A DNA stretch of 64,000 nt from contig CP126194.1 in assembly GCA_030272155.1 (NCBI GenBank), forward strand, positions 5,943,501 to 6,007,500, written 5' to 3'. Below the pieces are notes generated by a model. That model was not told the DNA's origin. It ran no database searches and was given only the letters and a program-made list of their open reading frames with translations. Below, piece after piece: positions 52,073 to 64,000 of the stretch. The DNA is from Tetradesmus obliquus (Eukaryota > Chlorophyta > Chlorophyceae > Sphaeropleales > Scenedesmaceae). How positions within the stretch are numbered: the stretch's first letter is position 1; each line of letters begins with the position of its first letter. The position numbers and the translations under genes were made by a program.

Positions 52073-54085
52073 CGTGTACTGAGAGTGACACGGCGCTGCC
52101 GTCTAACAGCGCATGGACCAGCATAGGCACCCAGTACACCAGCCCATCCAGTGCAACATCCTGCATGGTACAATGGCAAGCAGCAGCAGCAGCAGCAGCA
52201 GTAGCAGCAGCGAATGAGCTGCCGTCATGCAGCAGAGCATGGCAGGGTACCCATTATGCCCTACACCCAAGAGCAATAGCAGTCGTACGCGGTGACACAA
52301 CAGGAATAGTAGTGCTGCTGAGAACATGTACAGACTGTCCGTGCGCCACGGCATGTTGTGCTTGCACATGTAACTTTCTGAAGCGCCTGCCTGTCTCACC
52401 TTCAGCGCCTTCAGCAGCATTAGGTACAGAATCAACTTGTTGCGGAACGTGGCAGTTACTTGCTGCCAGCTGCTCAAAACAGGCTCGCCAGAGCTGCTGC
52501 TGCCGCTGCCTGCTGAACTGCCATGCCCTTGCGGCACTGCTGCACTGACAGTTGTGCTGTCTGACAACTGCTTGCTGCTGCTGCTGCTGTTGCTGCTGCT
52601 GACGTTGCTCCCCAGCTCAATGCTCTTCCATACGGTGCAACTGCCTGTGTCTTTCCCGTTGCTGCCTACCAGTAGCACTGCATCGTCACTTTCCTGCCAC
52701 CCCGACTGTGTCATATGCTGCTGATGATGTTGCTTGCTGCTATGCTGGTGCTGGTGCTGCTGTCCAGCAGATAGCCCCACATCCACTTCCGCTGCCGATG
52801 CGTCAGCAGCAGCAGCAGCCGCAGCAGCATCTGCTGTGCCGCTATGGAAGCCTGACAGCTGCTCCACGAGCCAGACCTTGTCAGCAGCTGTCAGAAATGA
52901 CGCTGTGGCCACACTTGCCGGCAGCCGCCAGCGCAGCACTGCTGCAACTGCCAAAGTCAGCAATCCTTCTGCCAGAAACAGGATCTGCCAGCCTGCCAAG
53001 CCTGCTAGCCCTGCAAGCTGCAGCAGTGCTGCTGCTGCTGGCGCTGCCAGGATCTGGCTGACTGCTATGCTGGCTTCGATGACGGAGTAGGGCACTGTTA
53101 TGTAGGTGTTAGGGTAGAACTGCCCGCAGATGTGCCACATGCCTGGGAACACGCCTGTGCAGGGCAATCAGAGGATGCAGCAGGAGCAAGCTACGTAGGA
53201 ATGGTGCGCCGAGCGAGAACTTTGTATGGAATGTGCGCTGTGATTGGCAGGTTGTGCGCAGAAACAGGAATATGCTGCAACAAGTGCCGCTCAAAAGCCA
53301 AATGCCTCCTGCATTCACCAGGTGATACCCCACTTGCTGTTGCGCCGTCTGCTGCCAGCCCTGTTTGCAAAAACAGATGGCAGTTGCAGTGTACTTTGCT
53401 GCAGCCCATCCCACCCACCTGCCTCTGTTATACCCAGGGCTAGTCGCAGGGCATAGAAGCTGGCAGGGCCGCGTATGAACAGCGCAGAGCAGACTGCCAC
53501 CATGCCGAAAGCAGCGGTGATGAGCGGTAGCCACAGCCTGGCCCCCAAGCGGCACAGCAGCAGGTTGCTTGGGATCTGGAACAGCACATAGCCAGCATAG
53601 AAGACGCCGGAGCCCTGCGCAGGTGATGGGCAAGTGGTGTGGTCTGCTGGTTGTTTGTTGCAGTCAGGAGTGGCTTGTCAAGTGCAGGTGTGGTGTGCAA
53701 AGGCGATGCACTGCTCTGCACTGCCTTGCTGCTGCTGCCGTGCCACTCACAGGCAAGTTGGTGGTGCATAGCTTGCGAATGACTCTGGGTGCATAAAACC
53801 CATACACTGCTGATGATGATAATGGTAAGCTGTTTGTGAGTAGGTGGCAGCAGCAGGCAGCTGCATTGGTACTGTTTGATGGCGCTGCACACTCACCAGG
53901 CCATACACCTTGGCATTGAACCAGTCAGTGTTGCACAGTTGCAGGGCAGCAAACGCCAAGCTGGTCCTGTCCAGGTACGTAACAACTACCAGGCTGACGA
54001 ACAAGGGCAGCAGAGCCTTGTGTGTCTTCTTCACTGGCGCTGGCAGTGGTGCTGCCCATGGTGCTGAACTGCTGCTGCTGCCCAT
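51175..54085 (-). CDS. MFS transporter, anion:cation symporter (ACS)-like
   Basis: Five exons on the minus strand, 54085-53897, 53614-53419, 53154-52400, 52160-51756 and 51489-51175; 619 residues, phases matching. The first helix, LFVSLVVVTYLDRTSLAFAA, with the DR-S/T motif, then GSGVFYAGYVLFQIPSNLLL and RLGARLWLPLITAAFGM match the ACS family (phthalate/allantoate/glucarate-type permeases). The second half has PFWGWVHMAAAPGTGAVSLA and AVNSVGKAGGFLGPLSFG, also typical. About 12 hydrophobic helices can be counted. The central cytoplasmic loop between the halves is expanded by about 150 residues of Ser/Gln/His-rich sequence, and a poly-Ser run sits in another loop. The substrate cannot be deduced; organic anions are usual for the family. 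The short N-terminus shows no targeting peptide, so plasma membrane or tonoplast is likely. Confidence 0.85.
52039..52073 (+). repeat. (CTG)n encoding poly-Ser on the minus strand
   Basis: About eleven CTG triplets, read on the minus strand as AGC (Ser) within a loop of the MFS transporter. A second run at 52180-52208 lies in the adjacent intron. Confidence 0.9.
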
Positions 54086-54615
54086 GCCGGACCGCCTTTG
54101 TGGAGTATGGTATGGGTGGTTGCTAGCACTCCATCAGGTTGTTTTTTGCAGTTGTGACAGATTCGCACAGCTCGGAGCAAGCGATGTGTGCTAGGCGAGT
54201 GCCGTTCGTGTGGCTAGGTTGCCTGTGCTCAACACCGTACTTTGCACTTGCTCGTGTTGGCTAAGGATGAGCAGGCTAAGGATGGGGAACCGATCGCAGC
54301 CATACATGCTTGAAGCTGCTGAAGCAGACGTCGAGCAAAGTTCAAGCTGAGCTGGCTGGTGACATGAGGGGTTAGGGTGCTTTGTCACAACAGCAACAAG
54401 TCCAGCGCAACAACGCAAGGCGTAGCCGAAACTAGTGTTTGCCAACGCTTGAGCGAGACAGGTTTCGTCTGCACTCTGCTGAATCACATGAACAGCAGTG
54501 CTGCAACTGTTTCATTGGACATGCACTGATGCCCATTTGGTGCAGTGCACCAGACCAATGTGACCAGCCTCTCACACGCACAAGCTGTCAATGCCGCAAC
54601 GATCATCATACTGGT

Positions 54616-54657
54616 ATCACTGCGGCTGCAGTGATGTATCACTGCGACTGCAGTGAT
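54616..54657. repeat. Two tandem 20-nt hairpins
   Basis: ATCACTGC-GGCT-GCAGTGAT at 54616-54635 and ATCACTGC-GACT-GCAGTGAT at 54638-54657: 8-bp perfect stems with 4-base loops, 22 bp apart. They lie upstream of the MFS gene start. Confidence 0.85.
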
Positions 54658-55348
54658 GCTTGCACACCTGATGAAATTGAGCATACAGGTCACGCCCAGT
54701 TCGTCAATGTTGTGCGATCCTGTCTGCAAAGAATAGAAATGCTGGCGGCTGCCTCTGCACACCAACACCACAGCAGGCAGCTGCAGAAGCAACAATGCCA
54801 AGCACCCACATTTGCTGCACGTGACAAACATTCAGTTTTTGTGCTGCTGCCACAACAATTCAGCTAGCAGCTTCAGGTTGGGCTGCAATCAGTTCAGTAA
54901 GCTAAGAATCCTACCAGCAGTGTGTAAAGGGTATGCAGAGCCAAACCAGTGTCACTTTTCAGCACAAAATTCGCACCTTTTCAGCAGAGTCGCCTGCTGG
55001 TGCGATAACACCCAACACACAAGTGGAAGCTGAGATGGCCAGTTTGTATGCACTGCACAGCGCCGACACCAGTTTAGCCCCCAGAACGACAGACAGACCG
55101 CAAACACGTTCCAGCAGCACAAAAAAATGAACAGATCCACACTTAGCAGCCATCACACGAAAACAGGGTATGTCTGTGGAAGCCAGGTAATGGGGCAGGT
55201 GCTGGTGTGCAAGTCTGTTTTATCTGCCGGTGCAACGCTGCACCTGGCACATGAATGGCAGCTGCAGCTCCCCCACACCAGTTTGTGGGCCGGCTATTAT
55301 CAGCATCAGCTCAAAAGTTGACTCTTGAAACACACCTGCAAAGTAGCA

Positions 55349-55353
55349 TTACA
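55349..55353 (-). terminator. TGTAA poly(A) signal candidate (minus strand)
   Basis: TTACA on the plus strand, about 320 bp beyond the cyclase stop codon; other sites are possible. Confidence 0.25.
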
Positions 55354-55671
55354 TATAAGCAGTATGCAGGTGTCCTTTCAACCACCGCGGTCATATGCAG
55401 CCATACAGCACCAGCAGGCGCACTCCTTCGTCACAAATGTACATTGCTCATCCACCCTCATACGCCACACACTGCACCTTTCCATCACTACCACGCTGCA
55501 CCAACCAGCCCGCCCTGCCACCCTTGGTCGTGTGTCTGCCACTGATTGAGTTGGTTGCTGCGGTGCGTTTCACCAAAATATCAATGTGTAGCTCCACACA
55601 AACAAAAATGGTCATTCCAGATACCAGAGACCAAAAAGCGTTGTCTCAAGATGTTGTTGCTGCTCTGTATG

Positions 55672-58600
55672 TCAAGGCTGCTGCAGATCTGCGATGTGCC
55701 CTGCTGGCGCTGTGAGGGACGGCGCCACACTCAGCTGCAGCTGTGCTCCTGCTCTGGAACAGCATCCCACAGCCCTGGAACAGCATCCCATAGCCTCGTC
55801 TGTGACGGGGCGGCTGGTTGGGCTGGTGTCACATCCTGCAGCTGCTGTACTTGCTGAACAGCTGCTGCTGCCACAGCAACAGCTTGCTGCTGCTGCAGGT
55901 GTTGCTTCAGCAAGCCCCAGCGATGACTGCCTGCCTGCCGGCAGTACGGCCTGCCTGTCCACCGCAGCCGTGCTGTCCAGCTGCAGCTCATGCAAGCAGC
56001 CACCGCAGCCATCCAGGCTAACGCCAGCTGCGGCGCCATTCACTGCTTGAGCCATGTTGTTTTCTGTCCATGTTGGAAGAAACTCAAACCCTAGCTGTTG
56101 CTGCTGCCTGCCATAGCTGGGGCTGCAAGGCAAGCTAGATGCGCGCTCAGCCGCAAAAGCAGCTGCAGCGGTCTCACACTCTGCCAGCTGGAAGTCAGCT
56201 TGCTGATGCTGGTGTCTGCTGCTGAATCTGGGGCTGGGCAAGCTGGATGCGCCCTCAACTGCAGCTGCCTGCATGTGCAGCTGATACAGCAGGCCCTGGC
56301 CGCGTGTGAGCTGCGTGCCTTTGGCCTTGCGCAGCGCATGAGGGAAGCTGCGGCCTGCCAGCGCCTTGGTGCAGACTGACACCAGGCTGTGGGAGCCGCT
56401 GATGCCTTTGAAGGTGAACTCTCCAAGGTCCTGCAAGCAGGCATGTACAGCAGGCAGACCACCGCAGGCGTCACTTAATAACACGGCGGTTGGTGTTGTG
56501 CAGAGTCAAAAATTATTGTAAACATAATTGGGCTGCCCAGTCTTTGCAGGGCAGGCAGAGATGCTGGAGGTGGCAGGCCAGCATGCACAGTCAATGCCAG
56601 CAATGCTGTGCCTGACCAGCAACATCAACCAGCAACATTACTAGTGCCCAGAGACTGCGACGTGAGCCCATTGTGCTGCAGCATCTCCAGCAATTCACAA
56701 ATGGCTCCTCACATGCACCATCAGCGTGTCAGCCCAGCTCCACTTGTGCAGCACCAGCCGCGCATACAGCGCAGCAGCAAGGCCGCAGTCAATGTCCCAG
56801 CCAGCACTGAAGCGCCGCATACCATGCACGGGGCTGCTGGCGATTCTGCTGCCTCTGTCTTTCTTGCTGGACCTGCCCACAGCGCCGCCTGATCCACCGC
56901 CTCTGGAAGTGTTGCCTGCTGCACCTGTCCCACCAGCAGGGCTGGCTGCGGGGCCGGCAGCAGCCGCAGGGCCAACGCCGCAGTGCCGCACACTTGTCCG
57001 GCCACTGCTGCTGCTGTTGCTGGTGTCGCCCTCAAAGTCCGCCGCCTGCTCGACTGCAACTCTGCGCATTGTGTACAGCGCTGACATGTCTGGCACTGCG
57101 TTCGATGCGTGCGAGCTGCTGCGGCCAAGCTTCTTGCCAGTGAACGACTTGCCGCTGGCCATGGGTGCACCTGACATGCTGCTGTTGCTGCCGATCCTGC
57201 CTGTTGGGGTGCCGCAGGCTGCTGCTGCTGCCGCCGCTGCTGAAGGCGTACATGGGCAGGTGTGTACACTGCTGCAGCTGCTTTGCCGGCGGGTGCCTGG
57301 GTCTGCTGCTGTATTGCTGACCCTGCAAGCGCAGAAACAACACTCAATGCTTGAAAAGATTGGCAGCGCGAGCACAGGTGTTGGCAGTAATGTAGCTGCT
57401 GTAACTGCAAAAGCATCCCACTCGAGCATTGCAAGACCACGCCATGCAAAGCTGCACAGCTGTGGTGCGCGCACGTTGTACAGCTTACCAAAAAAGAAGG
57501 CCACACAGGCTCAAGGTCACTGCCTCAGTTGCCCAATGACTGCCCACCTGCGCCCAGCATTGCCGCTGCTCGACCTCCTCAGGTAACACCCCCCTACAGG
57601 CCCCCACACCGGGTCATCTCCAACCCCACCGGCAGCGCAGTCGCTGGCCCTGCCTGCCATGCTGCAGTTCACAGTTGACGGCGCAAATGCGCCTGGTGCA
57701 CGCGCCCAGCATGCTGTGCCCTGCTCGTCCTGCCGCGGCTCTGCCAGCAGCACCCAGGGAGGGCCCTGCTCCTCTGGCAGGTGTGCAGGGCACACGCCAC
57801 ACCAGCTGGTGATCTGCCGGGAGCAGTGGCAGGTTACTTGTCGTCGTCTGGGTTTTGAATCTACTGCATGCTTTCCTTGCACAGCTGACGGTACATCCTG
57901 CCACTGTGATCTGAGCTGCGTACCACCATCACCAGTGGCTTGCTCAAGTAACCAGCTGCTAACAGCGGCAACATAGTCCACGCATGCCATATGTCTTGAT
58001 GCAGCTGCAGGCTAAATAGCCTGTCACAGGCACATGGTGGGCCCAGCGCTCACCAGCTCCTCCACCAGCTCCCTTGGTGCCACCACCTGGCCACCATGTG
58101 CTGCAGTGTGGCAGTAGCGCGCTGCGCGGTTCACCAGGCAGCCAAAGTAGTCAGCGCGACCAGTGGTGGTGTGCGGCACCACACGCGTGGGGATTCCTCT
58201 GTACAGCCCTATGCGCACACGGGGACCCCTGAAGTGCAGGGTGCTGCAGCCGTGTTCGTAGGTGACAACCTCCTCAGCACCTGGCAGTGCCAGCACCTGC
58301 ACGTAGCACAACAGGTATCACCACACAGGAGACATGGGTTGGCCTGGTGGCACATGTGTCACATGGCAGGAGCCCTGTCAGCAAGCTGACACAAGTTGCT
58401 ACTTGGATTTGGCTTTGATGTGCGGCTTGAGCATAGACTTTTCAAACCATTTACAGTCACAAAATTTCATTGTATCCACAAAACAGCTGATTTGCTGTTG
58501 ACCAGCACTGCTGCCGCTTCCCACCTCATTGCTCCAGTTGACTTCCATCAGAGCCTCCTGCAGCAGCAGCGCCCACTCCAGTGCAGTTGCAGCCGAGTGG

Positions 58601-61600
58601 AAGGCAATCATGTAGTTGCCCTCCTGCTCCTGGCACTCGTAGCCGCCAGCCACCAGCAGCGTCCAGCGCACCACATCAGAGTAGTGCTGCAGCATCTCTT
58701 GCGCAGCAGGCCTGGTGGAGCGGTGTTGACAGGTGCGAACAGGAACAGCAGCATGTCAGCCGTGGAGGCGAGGTGCAGTCACGCATGCGTTTCACAGCAG
58801 CAGCTTTCTGCATAACAACATGAACAGCTCATGCCTGGCACTGCATGCTCTGTCCGCCCCTGTAAGCTACTTGGGCAGTGCCAGCCACGCTGTCAGCAAA
58901 GCCAGCCGAGCACCCCCAGCACAACACATACATACTGACTGCACTTTCTGGCCAGTGCACCGCTGTGCTGCAACACTTGCCTGTCAGCCAGGGACATCTG
59001 CCTGTAGCCGTCCACTGCACAGAACACCATCACCACGGGCGGCAGCGGGCACACGCTGCGTGCCAGGCGTGATGCGCTGCTTCTGCCGGAGCGCTGATGC
59101 GACACCTCCACATGTAGCGGGGATGCATGGGTTGCTGGAGCATCCTGCAGTGCACACATGCATAGAGTGCACGAACCGCATGTTGTACCCTCCCAAATCA
59201 CTCCACTCGCAACGCACAAAATTGCGCATCAGCTTCGGCCCCAGATTTGCCATAGAGCGAGGATCAGGTGAGAGGCAAGGCTACAGATCCAAGCAACACA
59301 ATGCATCCAACTGTTACTCAGGCAACAATGACAGCACGGACACCTTCAAACATTTCAAAATAGCAGTTGCTCACCAGGTAGCCCGGCGTATGCTGCTGCA
59401 GCGTGTTCAGTGCTGGGAAGCAATGCGCACGGCCCTCCAGCACCGGCGGCAGCACCGACACCAGCTGCACTGCCTCTGCAACACCAGGCAGCTTGTGCAA
59501 GCCCATGTCCAGCACCAGCACACTGCCACACAACTGCCTGTCAGCCTGCCGCCGCGCCTTGCGGCTGGCAGCAGCGTCATTGCCACTAGCCGCATGGTGC
59601 TCGCTGCGCTGCTGCGCGTGCTGCTCGCTGTGCCCCCTGCTGCTGGTGCCTGTTGAGCTGACTGACCTGCTGAAAGGGTGCAGCAAGCTGCTGATTGAGC
59701 TGACTGCTGACCTCAGGTGGTCTGTGATGGTGCCAGACAAAGATGCAGAGGGCTTGCGAACGTATGGCTTGGCCCTCAATGACGCCCCAACACCAGACGC
59801 AGTATGCCTGAAATGCGGGCGGCTTGCAGGTGCAGCTGCTGCTGTTGCTGCTGCTGTGAGCAGTACCTGCGTGGGTGCGCTGCTAGCACGAGCCGACGCC
59901 GCGAGTCCAGGCAGGCTGGCTGCACCTGCTGCTGCAGCAGCAGCGGAAGTTCTGGCGGCTGGCGGTGTGTGCCTGGGCAGGGCTGCGGAGTTGATCATGC
60001 AGTCCGAAAAGACCACATGCTGATGTTGGTGAGGCTGCAGGTGCTGCCGAGGCTGCGCATGGCCCTGATGCTGCTGCTGCTGCTGCTGCTGCTGCACGCT
60101 TGCCGCAGAGGGACTGACTGGCAACTCCGCTTCTCCTGCTGGCAGTGCTCCAGTAGCACTTGGTGTCAGCCGCCGCATCAATTTGCCCTTGAGCATAGCC
60201 AGCCGCACTGCCTCACCACACTCCTCCTCATCCTCATTATCATCATCAGCATCGCCCAGCAGCATGACGCTCGCACCGCTGCAGTCAACCCAAGGCCTGT
60301 CCAGCTGTGCCCTAGGCACCTGGCTGCTGTCATCTTCAGTTTCTGCGTTGTCCAACAGCTGGTGCTCTGCAATCCCTTGCAGCAACAAGCCTGTGTGGGA
60401 TATGGGTGCACATTGCTCTGAGATCTCTGCTGCAGCGCCGTGCTGCTCTGAAGCTGAATTCGCTGGGCTTTTGCTGTGATGCCAGGTATCAGCTGCAGTG
60501 CGTTCCTGCCACAGGTGTTGCTGCTGGTGCTGCTGCTGCCCTGATCTGCCTGGTGAAAGCTGTTGTTGGGCCCTTGCACCAATGCTCAAGGGTGACAGCC
60601 TCACCCTCAAGTGTGGACTGCCAGCCATCAGGGCGTTGTCACTACCGCCAGGACTGCTGCTGCCACCATGCTTGTACATGACACCAGCTTCTGGGCTGCT
60701 GGCAGCTGCAGGTGAACCACCTGTCTCTGATGCTGCCAATCCTGCTATTGGCGGGTGCCTTTCAATCATTGGGCTGTAGAAGGATGCGCCTGATGCTGCC
60801 AGCATGGTAGTGAATGACATGCCTGCTGCTGCAACCATAGAAGGACTGCTGCAGAATGAGGGGTCTGATCCTGCCACAGACTCTGGCCAACTGTCAGCTT
60901 GACATGCTGCAGGTGATCTTCCTGCAGCAGCTTGATGCAACAGCTCTGGGCTAGTGGCTCGGCTGGAGCTGCAACTGCAACCACCAGACACTGACCCTTG
61001 ATATGATGTGCAGCAGTCCTGTCTTGGGTGACTATGGTGTGTCGCTGAGCAGTTGAGAGCCTCATTGCTGTGTCCGGCCTGCACATACACTGCAAGGCTG
61101 GTGCTCGGCTGGTGCTGCTTACGGTGCTGCAGCGCCAGCTGACTAGATGCTATGGATACCTCGCTGCCAAACCTGGTGTCAGCCATACATGCCTTGCAAG
61201 CGCTGTCGCTGCTGCCGCCTGCTACCATGAAGCCTGTAGCTGCTGACTTCCCGTCAACAGAGCCACAGAGTGACGCGGACCGTGTCAGCTGCCCAGCCAA
61301 GCCACCTAGCTTAACCTGGTCGGGCGCCTTGCCTGTGTGCTTGCGCAGTACCTCTGCTACGCGCTCGCCAAGCTGGGGCAAGTTGGCGGTGATGCCCTTG
61401 AATGTCTCCCCATCAATGACAACCTGCGGCAGCAGCAGAAACAGCCACATGTGCAGCTTTTGATCTGCTGCTGTGCCATGCGTCAACATGCATATTTGTC
61501 GCCAGCCGCACGCACTACACATGCACCAGGTGCACCAGTGTATCCTGGCTTGCTAAGCTGCACCAAACTGCCGGCAACTGGTGAAGCCGCAGCATATACA

Positions 61601-64000
61601 AACAAGGCAGCGCTTGCTAACGGCTGGGATTCATAGGTGCTGCAGCTTACCTGGCCACCTTCTGGCGCATCTCCTACAGCCTGCACCCGCCGCATGGTTG
61701 TGCCGTTGTACTCCACGCGCCTCGTCACTTTGGGCAGCTTCACCCCGTCTGCAATGCCGCTGGCAACTGCCATCCGCACTCGCAAGCCCCTGAACAGCTG
61801 CTGTGGCAGCTGCAGCTCTGCAGGCAGACCCTGCTGTGCGCCCAGCAAATGCTGCTGCTGTTGTTGCTGATGGTGACAGCTGAGCTCTGCCTGGCCGGGC
61901 AGGGCTAGGTGTGGCACTACCCCTCTGCTGCCTGCACCTGATAACGCAAGCTTCTGCTCTGCACAAAGCGTGCATCCGCTTGGGATGCCAGGCTGGCTGA
62001 TGCTGCGCTGCAATGGCACATGCTGTGGCTTGGGCAGGTGCTCTGCGGCCCAGCACAAGACTTCCTCGTTCCAGCTCGCATCTGCGGGCGGCCAGTGCGG
62101 GAGTTGGCATTTTCGCAGTGAGCGCAAAACATTTGGGCAGGTACAGCAAGCCACATTGCGGGCGTGTGCTGCTACCTAAGCGCATGCACCAATTCATGCA
62201 TTTGGCATGTGCTGCTGTCGGTACAGAGCTGCCAGCGTGTGTGTGCATGTGACCTGCCATCACAGCACTACATGACGCATTAACTCACCTTGCAACGCCA
62301 GTTGCACTGTTAGGCAGTAACCCACAGCCTCTGCTGGGTCGTGGAATGCCACCAGGAAAGCATCGCCCTCCGTAGTAACCTCATAACCACCGAAGTCGGA
62401 CAGGTACTGCCGCAGCACCTTGTCATGCAGGTCAACAGCCTGAGCCGAGGGCAGTAAGCAGCACCACAGCACACATCAGGCACAGCACAGGCAGCTTTAT
62501 GTCCTCTTGGTTGCCCGGCAAGGACATTCATGGCAGCTGCTTCTGCTACACTGCAGGATGATACGCAGGTCACAGAGGGAGGATTGTCATGAAAGGGCAT
62601 CCGTGCATGCCAGCAGACAAGGAGGCAAGTTGCAGCTCCCCAATCCCTGCAGAACACAACCCACCTCAGCTGCCTGCTGTGTGTCCCACTCCCACAGCTC
62701 GGTGCTGCCTGCAATGTCAGTGCTCACGAGCGTGACAGGCATCCTGACCTGCGGCGGCAGCGCGCGCCGCCTGCGCGCCCTCAGCACCTCGACCACCTGC
62801 TTGCGCACCCATACAAAGGCAACAGCTGTCCCCAGGGCAGCTGCACCCACCACCACAACTGCACCGACCAGAAATGCCACCAGGCGCGGGTCCACCCTAG
62901 GGCCCTGCAGGCAATGAGACAGGGCGGCATGGCAAAGTTTTGCTGCTGCGTGTTACTGTGGTGCAAAGTTCTTTGTGTTGGTGTGATGTACAGCAAGAGC
63001 ATCACAATGGTATGACTAACGCCATGCTGCCACACATGACTACTGTATGCATCAGATCCTGCTGTTACATGTACATCCTGCAACCATTGCACCAACACTG
63101 GAGCTTCTTGATGTTGGTGAGGAATGCCCACCTTTGCCGAGGGCTGCTTCTTGCACACCATTGCAACTGCTGAGTTGTTTGTCTCCGTGATTGCTGACGT
63201 ATATCCATCCTGGCACACACAGCCCACGAACTGATAGTAGTATGGGTCCACCAGCAACAGCGTGGTGTCCTTTCCTGTGATACCAACTACTGGGCAGGTG
63301 GCAGGTATGTGCTGCTCAGCTCCTCCGCCAGGCACCTCCAGATGCTGCAGGTGCTCAGCAGACAAACTGCAAGCACGGCACAACAAGCAGAGCAGGAAAT
63401 GTCAACTCATGTACATCACTGCATTGATGCAGCTGGCGTAGCAGCGTGCTGCAGCGACCTGGGGTGCACATGAGCAATGGTTTTGACTTGACATACCTTG
63501 TCAGCTGTCAGAGGGGCGGCGCATAGCTCACTAAGCTAGTGGCAACAACAGCATTCCATGCAGCATACACAAGGAGCCCACCAACAGTCCATAGACCTGG
63601 CACACCTGCTTATTTCCATCCAGCGCGGCACAGCTGTGAGCGCGCTGTTGCCTGCGCTGCTGCTGGCTGCCAGACGTTTAGGTTCCTGCATGCTGGTTCC
63701 CCTGGCATCAAGCAATGCCAGATGGGGCATTAGCACCAGCTGCTCTGGCAGCGTGCCCAGCAGCCTGCTGTTGCCATTCAGCCGCATCACTGCCAGGTTG
63801 TCTGCACTGCCGAGACTGCAGGGCAGTGTGCCCTCAAACCTGAATATGCATGGCAGCAAGCATGCGTGAACAGCAACTGAAAAGCCATCCAGCACCATTG
63901 CACATCACCAGAGCCAGTGCCTGGCTTGTTATGCATGTGTTTTTCAAGTTACTTGCAGGAAACACTACTAATGCTGCAGGAGCCCCTCACCAAACCCTGC
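55672..64000 (-). CDS. Receptor-like class III adenylyl cyclase with two catalytic domains (5' end outside window)
   Basis: Twelve exons on the minus strand: 63839-63606, 63366-63132, 62904-62665, 62439-62289, 62081-61651, 61423-59375, 59144-58981, 58711-58525, 58296-58054, 57813-57590, 57322-56713 and 56430-55672; 1841 residues visible, every junction in phase. A further upstream exon may end near 63991. Order: leucine-rich repeats (FEGTLPCSLG, GTLPEQLVLMPHLALLD), a Cys-containing extracellular stretch (YQFVGCVCQDGY), one membrane helix (VAFLVGAVVVVGAAALGTAV), cyclase domain 1 (VTLVSTDIAGST, TEGDAFLVAF, LFRGLRVRM), a roughly 640-residue Ser/Gln-rich linker, then cyclase domain 2 (VVMVFCAVDGY, ECQEQEGNYMIAF, RADYFGCLVNRAARY) and a Ser-rich tail. 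The intron after 58981 has a GC donor (AG|GCAAGT). It should make cAMP at a membrane in response to an outside signal. Confidence 0.88.

Larger units (their letters stand above)
54086..55671. other. Intergenic, no gene supported
   Basis: 1.6 kb between the MFS start (-) and the cyclase end (-). It must hold the MFS promoter and the cyclase 3' UTR (TGTAA on the minus strand at 55349-55353). It also contains two tandem short hairpins at 54616-54657. Small open stretches show no domain. Confidence 0.6.

Noticed and set aside
1..64000. tRNA, rRNA, intact transposase or reverse transcriptase genes
   Set aside because: None recognised by eye on either strand; a tRNA scan and repeat search would be needed to exclude small or decayed ones.

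Overview
The window reads as nuclear DNA of a chlorophycean green alga, and a scenedesmacean (Tetradesmus-like) origin is my guess. The evidence is short spliceosomal GT-AG introns in almost every gene, GC-rich coding DNA full of CAG/AGC/GCA runs (poly-Gln, poly-Ser and poly-Ala in exons), CTG runs before many 3' splice sites, TGTAA motifs after several stop codons, plastid-type transit peptides, and families common in such algae (Pmp-like membrane proteins, MYND proteins, multi-domain class III cyclases). Nothing suggests a bacterial, organellar or viral replicon. Gene models were built by eye by matching intron phases; each complete model sums to a multiple of three.

Layout. 1-6336 (+): 3' part of a large Pmp-like, Cys-rich, multi-pass membrane protein. 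8033-13124 (+): two tandem F-box/LRR-like paralogues. 13.1-17.9 kb: a gene-poor stretch. 17885-23282 (+): family X DNA polymerase (lambda/TdT-like) with a BRCT region. 24668-26451 (-): putative organelle-targeted protein with a C-terminal membrane segment, divergent from a coiled-coil gene at 26982-29689 (+). 30458-31807 (-): 78-residue zinc-finger protein in five tiny exons. 32584-33434 (+): small unknown gene. 33520-36098 (+): protein farnesyl/geranylgeranyltransferase alpha subunit. 36470-39014 (+): unknown hydrophilic protein. 39605-41439 (+): DUF4399 protein with a thylakoid-lumen-type leader. 42079-45481 (+): MYND zinc-finger protein. 46385-46837 (+): intronless small gene with a TATA box. 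47243-48343 (-): organellar RidA, divergent from a DUF4864-like gene at 48723-50756 (+). 51175-54085 (-): MFS transporter. 55672 to the window end (-): 3' part of a receptor-like adenylyl cyclase (LRR, membrane segment, two cyclase domains).

The genes are unrelated single-copy housekeeping or accessory loci apart from the F-box pair. Two things stand out. First, 75-250 bp tandem duplications repeatedly span an exon edge, leaving a second copy of a splice junction or of the end of a coding region in the next intron or 3' flank (at least eight cases in seven genes). Second, the two cyclase domains are each catalytically incomplete but complementary, as in the C1/C2 pair of animal adenylyl cyclases.
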